Of a stretch of DNA of 64,000 nucleotides, positions 36,244 to 45,303 are shown in pieces (position 1 is the stretch's first letter; each line of letters opens with the position of its first letter). The notes below the pieces were generated by a model that saw only the letters and a program-made list of their open reading frames with translations, did not search any database and had not been told where the DNA came from. Where the stretch lies: positions 18,846-82,845 of the forward strand of contig NZ_JAOCQF010000002.1 of the NCBI RefSeq assembly GCF_025380365.1, read 5' to 3'. The position numbers and the translations under genes were made by a program. Source of the DNA: Albidovulum sediminis (GTDB lineage Bacteria; Pseudomonadota; Alphaproteobacteria; Rhodobacterales; Rhodobacteraceae).

Positions 36244-36909
36244 TCAGGCGTTCGGACGGATGATGATGTCCACGCGCCGGTTCTGGGCGCGGCCCTCGGG
36301 GGAGTAGTTGGTCGCGATCGGCTCGTTCTCGCCGCGGCCGAAAGCCTGGAGCCGATAGCCCGCCACCCCGGCGCCCTGAAGGATCGCGGCAACGGACTGG
36401 GCCCGACGCTCCGACAGGTCCTGGTTGTAGGCGGCCGACCCGGTGTTGTCGGTGTGGCCGACGACCTGGACCGTGGTATCCGGGTAGCGGTTCAGGCTGG
36501 CCGCCAGCGTCTGCAGGTCGCCCCTGAGGGTGGAGGACACGACCGCGCTGTCGGTGGCAAAGAGGACATCCTGCGGCATCCGCACGATCAGTTCGTTGCC
36601 GGTGTTGATCACGCCGATCGCGCCGTTGTCGAAGCTGGCGGCCAGTTCGGCGGCCTGCTTGTCAAGGTTGTTGCCGATCACACCCCCGGCGATACCGCCG
36701 ATGATGGCGCCGCCAAGCGCGCGGTTGCGGCGTTCCTTCGCGGTGTCGCCGGTGATGAGGCCGGCGAGCGCGCCAAGGCCGGCGCCCACCGCCGCCCCTT
36801 CGCGGGTGCGCTGGTTGGGGTCGTTGGGATTGTACTGTTCCGGCGGCGTGCAGGCGGCCAGAAGGAAGGCGCCGGCGGTCGCGGCCATGATGATCGAGGT
36901 GATGCGCAT
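36244..36909 (-). CDS. OmpA-family outer-membrane lipoprotein (YiaD-like)
   Basis: A lipoprotein of 221 residues. The signal peptide ends in a lipobox LLAAC with Cys20. A glycine-zipper segment (about 40-85, GAAVGAGLGALAGLITG and ALGGAIIGGIAGGVIG) is followed by an OmpA peptidoglycan-binding domain with VVGHTDNTGSAAYNQDLSERRAQSV and NRRVDIII. It probably links the outer membrane to peptidoglycan. Confidence 0.92.
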   Translation of the reverse strand: MRITSIIMAATAGAFLLAACTPPEQYNPNDPNQRTREGAAVGAGLGALAGLITGDTAKERRNRALGGAIIGGIAGGVIGNNLDKQAAELAASFDNGAIGVINTGNELIVRMPQDVLFATDSAVVSSTLRGDLQTLAASLNRYPDTTVQVVGHTDNTGSAAYNQDLSERRAQSVAAILQGAGVAGYRLQAFGRGENEPIATNYSPEGRAQNRRVDIIIRPNA

Positions 36910-37016
36910 GTCGCGTCTCCCTTGTATGACTGTCCGTCGTTACCTGGGGTCTAGCGCATCTGTAAGGCAATAACACCCGCCGGAAAGTCGCTTGCGCGGC
37001 ATTCCGCCTGCGGTCC

Positions 37017-37859
37017 TCAGGCGCTTTTCGCCTCGGCCCGCGCGGCTTCCCAGGCCAGCATCGCGCGCTTGACGGGCAGCCCCCAGTGGTAGCCGCCAAG
37101 ACCGCCGGTCTTGCGCAGCGCGCGGTGGCAGGGGATGAGCCAGCTGACCGGGTTGCGGCCCACGGCGGTGCCGACGGCGCGGACGGCGGTCGGGTGGCCG
37201 ATGGCGCGGGCCAGTTCGGAATAGGTCGTCACCTGCCCCGACGGGATGGCCAGCAACGCTTCCCAAACCTTGATCTGGAAGGGCGCGCCGATCATGTGAA
37301 GCCGCGCCTCGCCCTTGCCGGCGAAGGCGGCCTCGACCCAGGGGGCGACGGCGGCACGGTCCTCGACGAAGGTCGCGCGCGGCCAGCGGCCGCAAAGATC
37401 GGACATGGCAGCGTCACGTCCGCACTCGTCGACGAAGCCCAGGCCGCACAGGCCGCGGTCGGTTCCCATCGCCAGCGCCTCGCCAAAGGGGGTGGGGAAC
37501 CAGCCGTAGCGGATGGTCAGCCCCTCCCCCCCGCGGGCGTATTCGCCGGGGCTCATCGCCTCCCATGCAAGGAAAAGGTCGTGAAGCCGCCCGGTCCCCG
37601 AAAGTCCCGCCTCGGCGGCAGTGTCGAGCAGGGTGAACCGTTCAGCCAGAAGTTGCCGCGCGAGGTCGAGCGTGAGGTACTGCTGATACCGCTTCGGCGA
37701 CACCCCGACCCAGCGGGAAAAGACGCGCTGGAAATGCGCGGGGCTCATCGACAACCGGGCGGCCAGGTCTTCGAGTTGCATCGCCCGCCCGCCCTCGGTT
37801 TCAACCATGCGCAGGGCGCGGGCGATGGTGCGGTAATGATAGGCGCTGTCGTCCTGCAT
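37017..37859 (-). CDS. Ada-like AraC / O6-alkylguanine-DNA alkyltransferase fusion
   Basis: A 280-residue fusion of an AraC-type DNA-binding domain (LEDLAARLSMSPAHFQRVFSRWVGVSPKRYQQYL) and a methylated-DNA-protein cysteine methyltransferase domain with acceptor Cys244 in IPCHR. The N-terminal Ada zinc/methyl-phosphotriester domain of E. coli Ada is missing, so the methylation-triggered switch through that cysteine cannot operate in the classical way. It is divergent from nth, another DNA repair gene. Confidence 0.92.
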   Translation of the reverse strand: MQDDSAYHYRTIARALRMVETEGGRAMQLEDLAARLSMSPAHFQRVFSRWVGVSPKRYQQYLTLDLARQLLAERFTLLDTAAEAGLSGTGRLHDLFLAWEAMSPGEYARGGEGLTIRYGWFPTPFGEALAMGTDRGLCGLGFVDECGRDAAMSDLCGRWPRATFVEDRAAVAPWVEAAFAGKGEARLHMIGAPFQIKVWEALLAIPSGQVTTYSELARAIGHPTAVRAVGTAVGRNPVSWLIPCHRALRKTGGLGGYHWGLPVKRAMLAWEAARAEAKSA

Positions 37860-37967
37860 CGGGATTCTCCTTGATCCCTGAAAGCTAGGCCAGGGGACCG
37901 TCGCGCGCGACCCGAAAGCTGCGCTTTGCGCTTGCAGGCGCGCGCTGCGCCGGGGCATATCCCGGTC

Positions 37968-38612
37968 ATGGCGAGCCAGCTTGACTATCACACCATACGG
38001 GAGATGTTCACCCGCTTCCACGCCTCGGAGCCCGAGCCGAAGGGGGAGTTGGAGCACGTGAACGCCTTCACCCTTCTCGTTGCCGTGGCACTTTCGGCGC
38101 AGGCAACCGACGCCGGGGTGAACAAGGCCACGCGCGCGCTGTTCCGCGTGGCCGACACGCCCGGAAAGATGCTGGCGCTGGGCGAGGAGGTGCTGGTCGA
38201 GCACATCAAGACCATCGGCCTCTTCCGCCAGAAGGCGAAGAACGTGATGAAGCTCAGCCGCATCCTGCAGGAGGACTACGGCGGAGAGGTGCCATCGTCG
38301 CGCGCCGCGCTGATGACCTTGCCGGGCGTCGGGCGCAAGACCGCGAACGTGGTCCTGAACATGTGGTTCCACTTTCCCGCGCAGGCGGTCGATACCCACA
38401 TCTTCCGCGTCGGCAACCGCACCGGTATCGCCACCGGCAAGACGGTCGAGGCGGTGGAGCGCGCGATCGAAGACAACGTGCCCGCGGAATTCCAGCAGCA
38501 CGCGCACCATTGGCTGATCCTGCACGGCCGCTACATCTGCGTTGCCCGCAAGCCCAAGTGCGGCGCCTGCATCATCCGCGACCTTTGCCCGTTCGAGGAG
38601 AAGACGTTTTGA
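37968..38612 (+). CDS. nth: Endonuclease III
   Basis: Base-excision repair glycosylase/AP lyase for oxidised pyrimidines. The 214 residues have the helix-hairpin-helix LPGVGRKTANVVL with catalytic Lys, the catalytic Asp in VDTHIFRV, and the [4Fe-4S] loop Cys191, Cys198, Cys201, Cys207 (C-x6-C-x2-C-x5-C). ATG at 37968 gives the standard length. Its stop overlaps the next gene (TTGA). Confidence 0.96.
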   Translation: MASQLDYHTIREMFTRFHASEPEPKGELEHVNAFTLLVAVALSAQATDAGVNKATRALFRVADTPGKMLALGEEVLVEHIKTIGLFRQKAKNVMKLSRILQEDYGGEVPSSRAALMTLPGVGRKTANVVLNMWFHFPAQAVDTHIFRVGNRTGIATGKTVEAVERAIEDNVPAEFQQHAHHWLILHGRYICVARKPKCGACIIRDLCPFEEKTF

Positions 38613-39601
38613 CCAACCGCTATCAGGTTGTCGGCATCGGCAACGCCATCGTCGACGTGCTGACGCAATGCAACGACGATTTCCTCGACTGGATGGGGAT
38701 CGAGAAGGGGATCATGCAGCTTGTCGACCGCGAGCGCGGCGAGACCCTTTACGCCGCGATGAAGGACCGGACGCAGGCGCCCGGAGGATCGGTCGGCAAC
38801 ACGCTGGCGGGGCTGGGGAACCTGGGTCTGAAAACTGCCTTCGTCGGCAAGGTCAAGGACGACGCGCTGGGTCGGTTCTACGCCAGATCGCTGGAAGCGG
38901 AGGGGACGGACTTTCCCAATCCACCGTCCGCCAGCGCCGAACTGCCGACCTCGCGCTCGATGATCTTCGTCACGAAGGACGGCGAGCGGTCGATGAACAC
39001 TTATCTGGGCGCGGGCGCGGATTTCGGACCGGACGATCTGGACGAGGGGGTCGTGCGCGCGACCGACTACCTGTTTCTCGAGGGCTACCTGTTCGACAAG
39101 GACGAGGGGAAGGCGGCCTTCCTCAAGGCCGCGCAGGCCTGCCACGCGGGCGGCGGCAAGGCCGGCATCTCGCTGTCCGACCCGTTCTGCGTGGACCGGC
39201 ACCGGGCGGATTTCCGGCGCCTGGTCCATGACCAGATGGACTATGTCATCGGCAACCAGCATGAATGGTGCTCGCTCTATCAGACCGAAGACCTCGAGGC
39301 GGCGCTCGCGCAGGCCCGTGCGGACTGTCCGCTGATCGTCTGCACCCGCTCGGGCGCCGACGTGATCCTGATCCGCGGCGAGGAACGGGCCGAGGTTCCG
39401 GTGCATCGCGTGGTTCCGGTCGACGCGACCGGCGCGGGCGACCAGTTCGCGGCCGGGTTCCTTTACGGGCTGGCCACCGGCCAGAGCCTGCAGAAGGCCG
39501 GGCGCATGGGCTGCGTTGCGGCGGCCGAGGTCATCAGCCACTTCGGCGCCCGACCAGAGGCGGACGTGAAGGCGCTTTTCCGGGCGGACGGGTTGATCTG
39601 A
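38609..39601 (+). CDS. PfkB-family kinase, adenosine-kinase-like
   Basis: A ribokinase-fold sugar/nucleoside kinase, 330 residues. It has GIGNAIVDVL at the start, APGGSVGNTLAGLGNLG as the first signature, and VDATGAGDQFAAG (catalytic Asp278) as the second. It resembles alphaproteobacterial proteins annotated as adenosine kinase; the substrate is not proven. The TTG start overlaps the nth stop by four bases, with GAGGAG eight bases upstream. Confidence 0.88.
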   Translation: MTNRYQVVGIGNAIVDVLTQCNDDFLDWMGIEKGIMQLVDRERGETLYAAMKDRTQAPGGSVGNTLAGLGNLGLKTAFVGKVKDDALGRFYARSLEAEGTDFPNPPSASAELPTSRSMIFVTKDGERSMNTYLGAGADFGPDDLDEGVVRATDYLFLEGYLFDKDEGKAAFLKAAQACHAGGGKAGISLSDPFCVDRHRADFRRLVHDQMDYVIGNQHEWCSLYQTEDLEAALAQARADCPLIVCTRSGADVILIRGEERAEVPVHRVVPVDATGAGDQFAAGFLYGLATGQSLQKAGRMGCVAAAEVISHFGARPEADVKALFRADGLI

Positions 39602-39630
39602 GACGATCGCCGTCGCCGGCGTCAACAACC

Positions 39631-40251
39631 TCAGCGCCCGTTGACGCCCTTGCCGGCCAGGATCCCCGCACGGAATCTCGCGATTCGCGCTGCCCGGGTC
39701 GTGGGTGCCTTCGCGGCACTCAGGTTGAGCACATAGCTCCTTTTCCGGCCCGGCGTCAGCTTGCGGAACGCCGCGGCAAGCTCCGGGTCCGAGGCCATGG
39801 CCTCGATCAGTTCCGCGGGCAGGTCAGGCTCATCCGTTTCCCGCGGCGGTCGGGTACCCGCGGTGGCATGGCCCTTCGCCTCGCCGAGGCACGCCCGGAT
39901 CGCAGGCTCCTTCGCGGTGACCTGTCCGCTGTCGGTGAAGCGGATCATGTCCGGGTGGCGGCTGTTGGTCCCCTGACGCTCCAGCACTGCGGCCGCATCC
40001 TTGAGAAGCGCCGCGTTGAAGAAAGTCAGGCGGAAGTCGCCGCGGAAGGCGCCGATGATCGCGATGTTGCGGCCCGCGTGCATGTAGCACGGGTGGCCCC
40101 ACTTCACCGTTTCGACAAGCCCGGCGGCAAGGCAGATGCGGCGCAGCTCGGCCAGTCCCTCCAACCAACGCCGGGTGGAGCAGTCGGGCGTGGCGAAGCG
40201 GGCGCAGCGCCCGCAGCCCTTGGTGAAGAAATCCTCGACGTCATCAATCAT
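39631..40251 (-). CDS. YdeI/OmpD-associated-like protein (DUF1801)
   Basis: A 206-residue cytoplasmic protein. The N-terminal half resembles the DUF1801 fold (VKWGHPCYMHAGRNIAIIGAFRGDFRLTFFNAAL). The C-terminal part carries the LTPGRKRSYVLNLSAAKAPTTRAARI motif of YdeI-type proteins. Function is unknown; relatives are small-molecule-binding or stress-linked. It is 84 bases downstream of the glutamate-synthase-like gene and converges on the kinase gene. Confidence 0.78.
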   Translation of the reverse strand: MIDDVEDFFTKGCGRCARFATPDCSTRRWLEGLAELRRICLAAGLVETVKWGHPCYMHAGRNIAIIGAFRGDFRLTFFNAALLKDAAAVLERQGTNSRHPDMIRFTDSGQVTAKEPAIRACLGEAKGHATAGTRPPRETDEPDLPAELIEAMASDPELAAAFRKLTPGRKRSYVLNLSAAKAPTTRAARIARFRAGILAGKGVNGR

Positions 40252-40335
40252 GCCCGTGCTCCTTCAGCGCGGCCTGGGGCAATCGCGCGGGGCCGGCAGC
40301 AGTGTCATGCAACGGCGGGGGCGGCGATCATTCCC

Positions 40336-41952
40336 TCAGACATAGGCCCCCATCGGCGCGAAACTGGACGGGTGCGCGCGCTTCCAGCGCAGGAGATAGC
40401 CGAAGCGGTCCTCCTCTGCGCGCAGCAGGAAGCCCTCGGGCAGGTAGGGATAGACCTCGTCTCCGGTCCGCATGTTGCGGTCGTTTTCGCGGATGATCAG
40501 GTGATGGGGCAGGAAGCCCGATGGATGCGCGAGACCAGCCGCCCCGGTCAGTTCCCCCAGCGCCTTCAGCGTGTTGCGGTGGAAGTTCACGACGCGCTGG
40601 GTCTTGTCGGTCACCACCAGCGCGCGGGCGCGCAGCGGGTCCTGTGTCGCCACGCCGACGGGGCAGTGGTTGGTGTGGCAGGCCTGCGCCTGGATGCAAC
40701 CGATCGCGAACATGAAACCGCGGGCCGAGTTTGCCCAGTCCGCACCCAGCGCGAAGGCCTTGGCGATGTCGAAGGCGGTGATCAGCTTGCCCGAGGCGCC
40801 GATGCGGATGCGGTCGCGCAGCCCCGCGCCGCGCAGCGTGTTGTGGGCGAAGGTCAACCCCTCGACCAGCGGCATGCCCATGTGGTTGGCGAATTCGAGC
40901 GGTGCGGCGCCGGTCCCGCCTTCCTTTCCGTCGATGACGATGAAGTCGGGGGTGATCCCGGTTTCCAGCATAGCCTTGACCATGCACATGAATTCGCGCC
41001 GGTGACCGATGCAGAGCTTGAAGCCCACCGGCTTGCCGCCCGAAAGATCGCGCAACTGCGCGATGAAGTCCATGAACTCGATCGGGGTCGAGAAGGCGCT
41101 GTGCGCGGCGGGTGAAACGCAGTCCTCCCCCATCGGCACGCCGCGCGCCTCGGCGATCTCGGGTGTGATCTTGGCGGCGGGCAGCATGCCGCCGTGGCCG
41201 GGCTTGGCACCCTGGCTCAGCTTGATTTCCACCATCTTCACCTGCGGGTCGGACGCCTGTTCGGCGAAACGGGTGGGGTCGAAGCGGCCATCCCTGGTGC
41301 GGCAGCCGAAGTAGCCGGAGCCGATTTCCCAGATCAGGTCGCCCCCGCCCTCGCGGTGGTGGCGGGAAATGCCGCCTTCGCCAGTGTCATGCGCGAAACC
41401 GCCCGTCTTGGCACCCTTGTTGAGCGCCAGAATCGCGTTCGCGGACAGCGCGCCAAAGCTCATCGCCGAGACGTTGTAGATCGAGGCTTCATAAGGGTGC
41501 CGACAGTCGGGGCCGCCCACGGTGACGCGGAAATCGGTGTCGGGGATGTGACAGGGCTGGACCGAGTGAGTGATCCATTCGTAGCCCGCGTCATAGACGC
41601 GCGCGCGGGTGCCGAAGGGGCGCTTGTCCTCCACCCCCTTGGCGCGCTGGTAGACGAGCGAGCGTTCGTCGCGCGAGAACGGCAGTTCGTCATGGTCGCT
41701 TTCGATCAGGTACTGGCGGATTTCCGGTCGGATCCCCTCGAACATGAAGCGCATGTGGCCGAGAACCGGGTAGTTCCGAAGGATCGAGTGCCGGTTCTGA
41801 CGGAGGTCGTGGATCCCGACCGCCGTCAGGCCGCCGAACACGGCCACCCCGACCCAGGCCCAGGGCGAGAGCGCGACAAGTCCAAGCGCGAGGGCCGTCA
41901 GGACTGCGACGCCGATCAGGACCGAAAACCGGTCGAGCGACTGAAAACCCAT
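40336..41952 (-). CDS. Membrane-anchored FMN glutamate-synthase-like protein
   Basis: A 538-residue protein with two N-terminal membrane helices (about 10-50), then a large-subunit glutamate synthase FMN barrel: NVSAMSFGALSANAI, KPGHGGMLPAAKI, DGKEGGTGAAPLEFANHMGMPL. The 3Fe-4S cysteine cluster lies in CIQAQACHTNHCPVGVATQDP. There is no N-terminal glutaminase domain, so it cannot itself use glutamine amide nitrogen. The electron donor and physiological reaction are unknown. ATG at 41952 has GGAGG nine bases upstream. Confidence 0.86.
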   Translation of the reverse strand: MGFQSLDRFSVLIGVAVLTALALGLVALSPWAWVGVAVFGGLTAVGIHDLRQNRHSILRNYPVLGHMRFMFEGIRPEIRQYLIESDHDELPFSRDERSLVYQRAKGVEDKRPFGTRARVYDAGYEWITHSVQPCHIPDTDFRVTVGGPDCRHPYEASIYNVSAMSFGALSANAILALNKGAKTGGFAHDTGEGGISRHHREGGGDLIWEIGSGYFGCRTRDGRFDPTRFAEQASDPQVKMVEIKLSQGAKPGHGGMLPAAKITPEIAEARGVPMGEDCVSPAAHSAFSTPIEFMDFIAQLRDLSGGKPVGFKLCIGHRREFMCMVKAMLETGITPDFIVIDGKEGGTGAAPLEFANHMGMPLVEGLTFAHNTLRGAGLRDRIRIGASGKLITAFDIAKAFALGADWANSARGFMFAIGCIQAQACHTNHCPVGVATQDPLRARALVVTDKTQRVVNFHRNTLKALGELTGAAGLAHPSGFLPHHLIIRENDRNMRTGDEVYPYLPEGFLLRAEEDRFGYLLRWKRAHPSSFAPMGAYV

Positions 41953-42056
41953 CTGCGACATCCTCCGCGGCGTTTCGGGATCAGGTAGCACCGCGCTGCG
42001 TGATCGGGCAACAGACGTCGACGCGAGCGGTTCGTGATCGGCAGGGCGCGGCGCGC

Positions 42057-42875
42057 TCAGCCGGATAGTTTGGCATGAACCTCGTCCAGGTCGATCTCGC
42101 CCGTGGGCATCTTGTTGGCCGGATTCTCGAAATCATAGCGGAACAGGACGAAGTCCCGCTTGTAGATATCGTAGACGAGATGCATCGACAGGTCGTCGAA
42201 ATAGGCCTCGACCGGGTGGGCGCGCTTCGGCCCGTGCCCTTCGCTTTCGTTGAAGCGCGGCATGTCGGCCAGCCCGATCGGGTGCGCGACCTGCGTGTTG
42301 TCGAGGACGACCTGCATCCCTTCGTTGAAGCGTTCGGTCCAGAAGATGTGGTCGAAGCGGCCGCCGTTGGCGATGAAGGTCGCGATGTGGCCCGACATGG
42401 CCGACCAGTGGATGTCCGGCTCCATCGGCCGGTTCCAGCGGATGGTGTCGCGCGCGAACAGCAGGAAGCGGCGGAAGCTTTTGATCTGGTCGAAGTCGAA
42501 GCCGTCTTCGGGGCTGCCGACCTCGATCCCGTATTTCTGGATCAGCATCGGGACCAACTTGCCGCGGTAGCGTTTCCCGTTCCGCTGGATCCCCGCGATC
42601 TTGTCGAAGAAGGAGGACAGGATACGCGTGTAGGGGTTGCGCACGCAGGTGAAGGCGTAGGATGCGTGTGCGCGCACGTTCGCCTCGATCCGCGGCTGGC
42701 TGCCTTCCTGCGCCCACTTGTGCAGCCCGGCGGTCGAATCGTGGATATCGCCGTCGAAGAAGCGTCCGTGATCGGAGAAGAACATGATCTGCCCGATGGT
42801 CGAACAGGCGCACTTGGGAACGACGCGATAGACCATGCTTTCGCTTTCGGTCATCCAGGTACCGGGAAAACCCAT
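42057..42875 (-). CDS. Sulfotransferase family protein (PAPS-dependent type)
   Basis: A Golgi-type sulfotransferase homologue, 272 residues. The 5'-phosphosulfate loop is VPKCACSTI (residues 19-27), and the 3'-phosphate motif is VRNPYTRILSSFFDK (78-92). Expected to move sulfate from PAPS to a carbohydrate. There is no signal peptide, so it acts in the cytoplasm. It is divergent from a GT14-like glycosyltransferase gene (138-base gap), which suggests both act on the same glycan. The acceptor is unknown. Confidence 0.83.
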   Translation of the reverse strand: MGFPGTWMTESESMVYRVVPKCACSTIGQIMFFSDHGRFFDGDIHDSTAGLHKWAQEGSQPRIEANVRAHASYAFTCVRNPYTRILSSFFDKIAGIQRNGKRYRGKLVPMLIQKYGIEVGSPEDGFDFDQIKSFRRFLLFARDTIRWNRPMEPDIHWSAMSGHIATFIANGGRFDHIFWTERFNEGMQVVLDNTQVAHPIGLADMPRFNESEGHGPKRAHPVEAYFDDLSMHLVYDIYKRDFVLFRYDFENPANKMPTGEIDLDEVHAKLSG

Positions 42876-43013
42876 ACACCGCTTCCTTTCGCAGCCGCCC
42901 TTATGGCAGGCCCTAGCCTGGAAACCTTTAGGAAACCGAAATAACCTCTGTCAATTCGATCTCCGAAAAAGCTATTGAGCGGGAAGCCCGCAACCTGCAA
43001 GTCTCGCCCGGCC

Positions 43014-44591
43014 ATGGCCAAGATCGCATTCATCCTGCTTTGTCACAAGGACCCCGATGGCGTCATCCGGCAGGCCCGCAGCCTGGCCGAGGCCGGCGAC
43101 TGCGTGGCCGTGCATTTCGACGGCCGCGCGCCGGACGAAAGCTACGCCCGCATCCGCGAAGGGCTCTCGGGCGTGGCGGGCGTGACCTTCGCGGCCCGGC
43201 GCGTCCGCTGCGGGTGGGGGGAATGGAGCCTTGTGGAGGCAACGCTCGAGGCCGTGAAAGCCGCACGCACGGCCTTTCCGGACGCGACGCATTTCTACAT
43301 GATTTCCGGCGACTGCATGGCGATCAAGTCGGCCGAATACGCCCATGCGCTGCTGGTGCGCGAGGACGCGGACCATATCGAGAGCTTCGACTTCTTTGAA
43401 AGCGGCTGGATCAAGACCGGTATCCGCGAGGAGCGGCTGGTCTACCGGCATTACTTCAACGAGCGGACGCGCAAGGCTCTGTTCTACGCAAGCCTGAACG
43501 TGCAGCGGCGGCTTGGCCTGCGCCGCAAGGTGCCGGCGGGGTTGCGCATCATGATCGGCAGCCAGTGGTGGTGTCTGCGGCGCGGAACCATCGACAAGGT
43601 GCTGGACCTGTGCCGAAGCCGCCCCGATGTCGTCCGCTTCTTCCGCACGACCTGGATCCCGGACGAGACGTTCTTCCAGACCCTCGTGCGCCACGTCGTT
43701 CCGGGGCCCGAGATACGGTCGCGGTCGCTGACCTTCCTGAGTTTCAGCGACTACGGGATGCCTACGACCTTCCACAACGATCACTATGACTTCCTTCTGG
43801 CCCAGGACAGCCTCTTTGCGCGAAAGATCAGCACCGAGGCGCTGGAACTCAGGCGGCGGCTCGGCCGGCTTTACCAGGACACCGGACGGCCGGCGGAGGT
43901 CTCAGGAGAGGGGCGCAAGGTCGTCGCGCTGATGACCGGGCTTGGCCGGGAAGGGCGTCGCTTTGCCCCGCGCGCCTGGGAAAGCGGGGGGCGTGTCGGC
44001 AAGGCACGGTCGCTGCATGTCGTCGTCTGCAAGAAGTGGCACGTCGCCAAGCGCCTGGCCGAGGCGATCCGCAAGGCCACCGATGTGCCGGCGCTCGACT
44101 ATGTCTTCGATGAGGCCGGGGCGGCGCTTCCCGACCTTGGCGGGATCGAGAAAAGCCTTGCCAAGCGGTCGCGCCACCGTCTGGCCGTGCTGCGGCTGAT
44201 CTACGAACACTATGGCGCCGACCGGCTTCTGATATGCCTCGATCCGTCGCGCGCGGACTTCCTGCACGATTGCAGGGCCGACGGGGTGCGCATCAGCGTG
44301 CTGGAACTGGGGGTCGACTTTTCCGACGACTATCTGGCCGGCCATGCGCGCCGGGTCGGGCTGGCGGGCGACCGCACGCCAGCGGCGGCAATGGCTGTGC
44401 TTCTGCCCGCGATCCGGCGGCAGTTCCGGCTGGAAAGCGACCGGATGGTGGACGCGGCGGGGGATTGCCATATGCTCCTGCCGCAGAATGCCCCGCCGCA
44501 GGAGGCCGCCCGCATCCTCGCCCGTTTCCTGTCCGTTCCCGACGCGGTGGCCGAAAGGCTTGCCGAAACCCCCCATCTCTTTGCCGATTGA
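43014..44591 (+). CDS. GT14-like beta-1,6-N-acetylglucosaminyltransferase
   Basis: The first 270 or so of the 525 residues resemble the core-2/I-branching GlcNAc-transferase and xylosyltransferase family: AFILLCHKDP, VAVHFDGRAPDESY, FYMISGDCMAIKS, MIGSQWWCLRR and TTWIPDETFFQTLV. Residues from about 300 to the end form a separate alpha/beta region (VVALMTGLGREG onward) seen in bacterial versions; its function is unknown. It probably transfers a sugar to a surface polysaccharide. ATG at 43014 lacks a strong ribosome binding site. Confidence 0.82.
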   Translation: MAKIAFILLCHKDPDGVIRQARSLAEAGDCVAVHFDGRAPDESYARIREGLSGVAGVTFAARRVRCGWGEWSLVEATLEAVKAARTAFPDATHFYMISGDCMAIKSAEYAHALLVREDADHIESFDFFESGWIKTGIREERLVYRHYFNERTRKALFYASLNVQRRLGLRRKVPAGLRIMIGSQWWCLRRGTIDKVLDLCRSRPDVVRFFRTTWIPDETFFQTLVRHVVPGPEIRSRSLTFLSFSDYGMPTTFHNDHYDFLLAQDSLFARKISTEALELRRRLGRLYQDTGRPAEVSGEGRKVVALMTGLGREGRRFAPRAWESGGRVGKARSLHVVVCKKWHVAKRLAEAIRKATDVPALDYVFDEAGAALPDLGGIEKSLAKRSRHRLAVLRLIYEHYGADRLLICLDPSRADFLHDCRADGVRISVLELGVDFSDDYLAGHARRVGLAGDRTPAAAMAVLLPAIRRQFRLESDRMVDAAGDCHMLLPQNAPPQEAARILARFLSVPDAVAERLAETPHLFAD

Positions 44592-44598
44592 GGACATG

Positions 44599-44982
44599 AT
44601 GAGCTACAGCTACGACCCCGGTAACGTCTTCGCCCGCATCCTGCGCGGCGAGATCCCGAACAGGACGGTGCTCGAGACCGAGCACACGCTGGCCTTCCAC
44701 GACATCGGCCCGCAGGCCCCCATCCACGTGCTGGTCATTCCCAAGGGCCCCTATGTCAACTTCGATCACTTCGCGACCGAGGCGAGTGCCGAGGAAATCA
44801 CCGACTTCACCCGCGCCGCAGGCGAGGTCTGCCGCATGACCGGGGCGGCACCGGGCGGCGGCGGCGGCGGTTATCGCGCGATCTCGAACACGGGCGAGGC
44901 CGGCGTGCAGGAGGTGCCGCACTACCACCTCCACATCCTCGGCGGCCGAATCCTCGGCCGGATGCTCCCCCGCGCGGACTGA
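44599..44982 (+). CDS. HIT-family nucleotide hydrolase
   Basis: An HINT-type histidine triad protein, 127 residues, with VFARILRGEIPNRTVLE at the start and the triad His108, His110, His112 in VPHYHLHILGGR. Such enzymes hydrolyse adenosine phosphoramidates and acyl-adenylates. Two in-frame ATGs stand in tandem; the second has better spacing from GAGG. It starts seven bases after the glycosyltransferase gene. Confidence 0.93.
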   Translation: MSYSYDPGNVFARILRGEIPNRTVLETEHTLAFHDIGPQAPIHVLVIPKGPYVNFDHFATEASAEEITDFTRAAGEVCRMTGAAPGGGGGGYRAISNTGEAGVQEVPHYHLHILGGRILGRMLPRAD

Positions 44983-45016
44983 GCGCGCGCCCCGCAACAT
45001 CGCCCCTTTGCCACCC

Positions 45017-45044
45017 TTGCCGACGCCGGCAGGATCGCTATCAT
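45017..45044 (+). promoter_or_regulatory. Possible promoter of the zinc-finger gene
   Basis: TTGCCG and TATCAT at 16-base spacing, 38 bases before the start codon. The boxes are moderate matches, so this is tentative. Confidence 0.35.
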
Positions 45045-45081
45045 CGCGGGCCGGAATTCAAAGCCTGACGGAGCTGCCAAG

Positions 45082-45267
45082 ATGCCGATACCTGCGCCCG
45101 AGACAGAGGTTGTGACCACCTGGAAGGTGGCTTGCGACGGCGGCGAGGGGGCGCTGGGCCATCCGCGCGTGTGGCTGACGATCCCGCAGGACACCGGGTT
45201 CGTGGAATGCGGCTATTGCGACAAGAAGTTCGTCATCGACCGCGAACATGCCCACGACGATCACTGA
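45082..45267 (+). CDS. Small CHCC zinc-finger protein
   Basis: A 61-residue protein of the bacterial zf-CHCC family, related to the NDUFS6 subunit of mitochondrial complex I. The ligands are Cys in [13 protein letters not shown], His in the same loop, and CxxC in [11 protein letters not shown]. It is usual in alphaproteobacteria, where the function is unproven but a link to complex I is suspected. The His/Asp-rich tail (EHAHDDH) may add metal binding. Confidence 0.87.
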   Translation: MPIPAPETEVVTTWKVACDGGEGALGHPRVWLTIPQDTGFVECGYCDKKFVIDREHAHDDH

Positions 45268-45303
45268 GCGGAAACTTTCCTTTCACATCCGCCGGGTGCG
45301 CCG

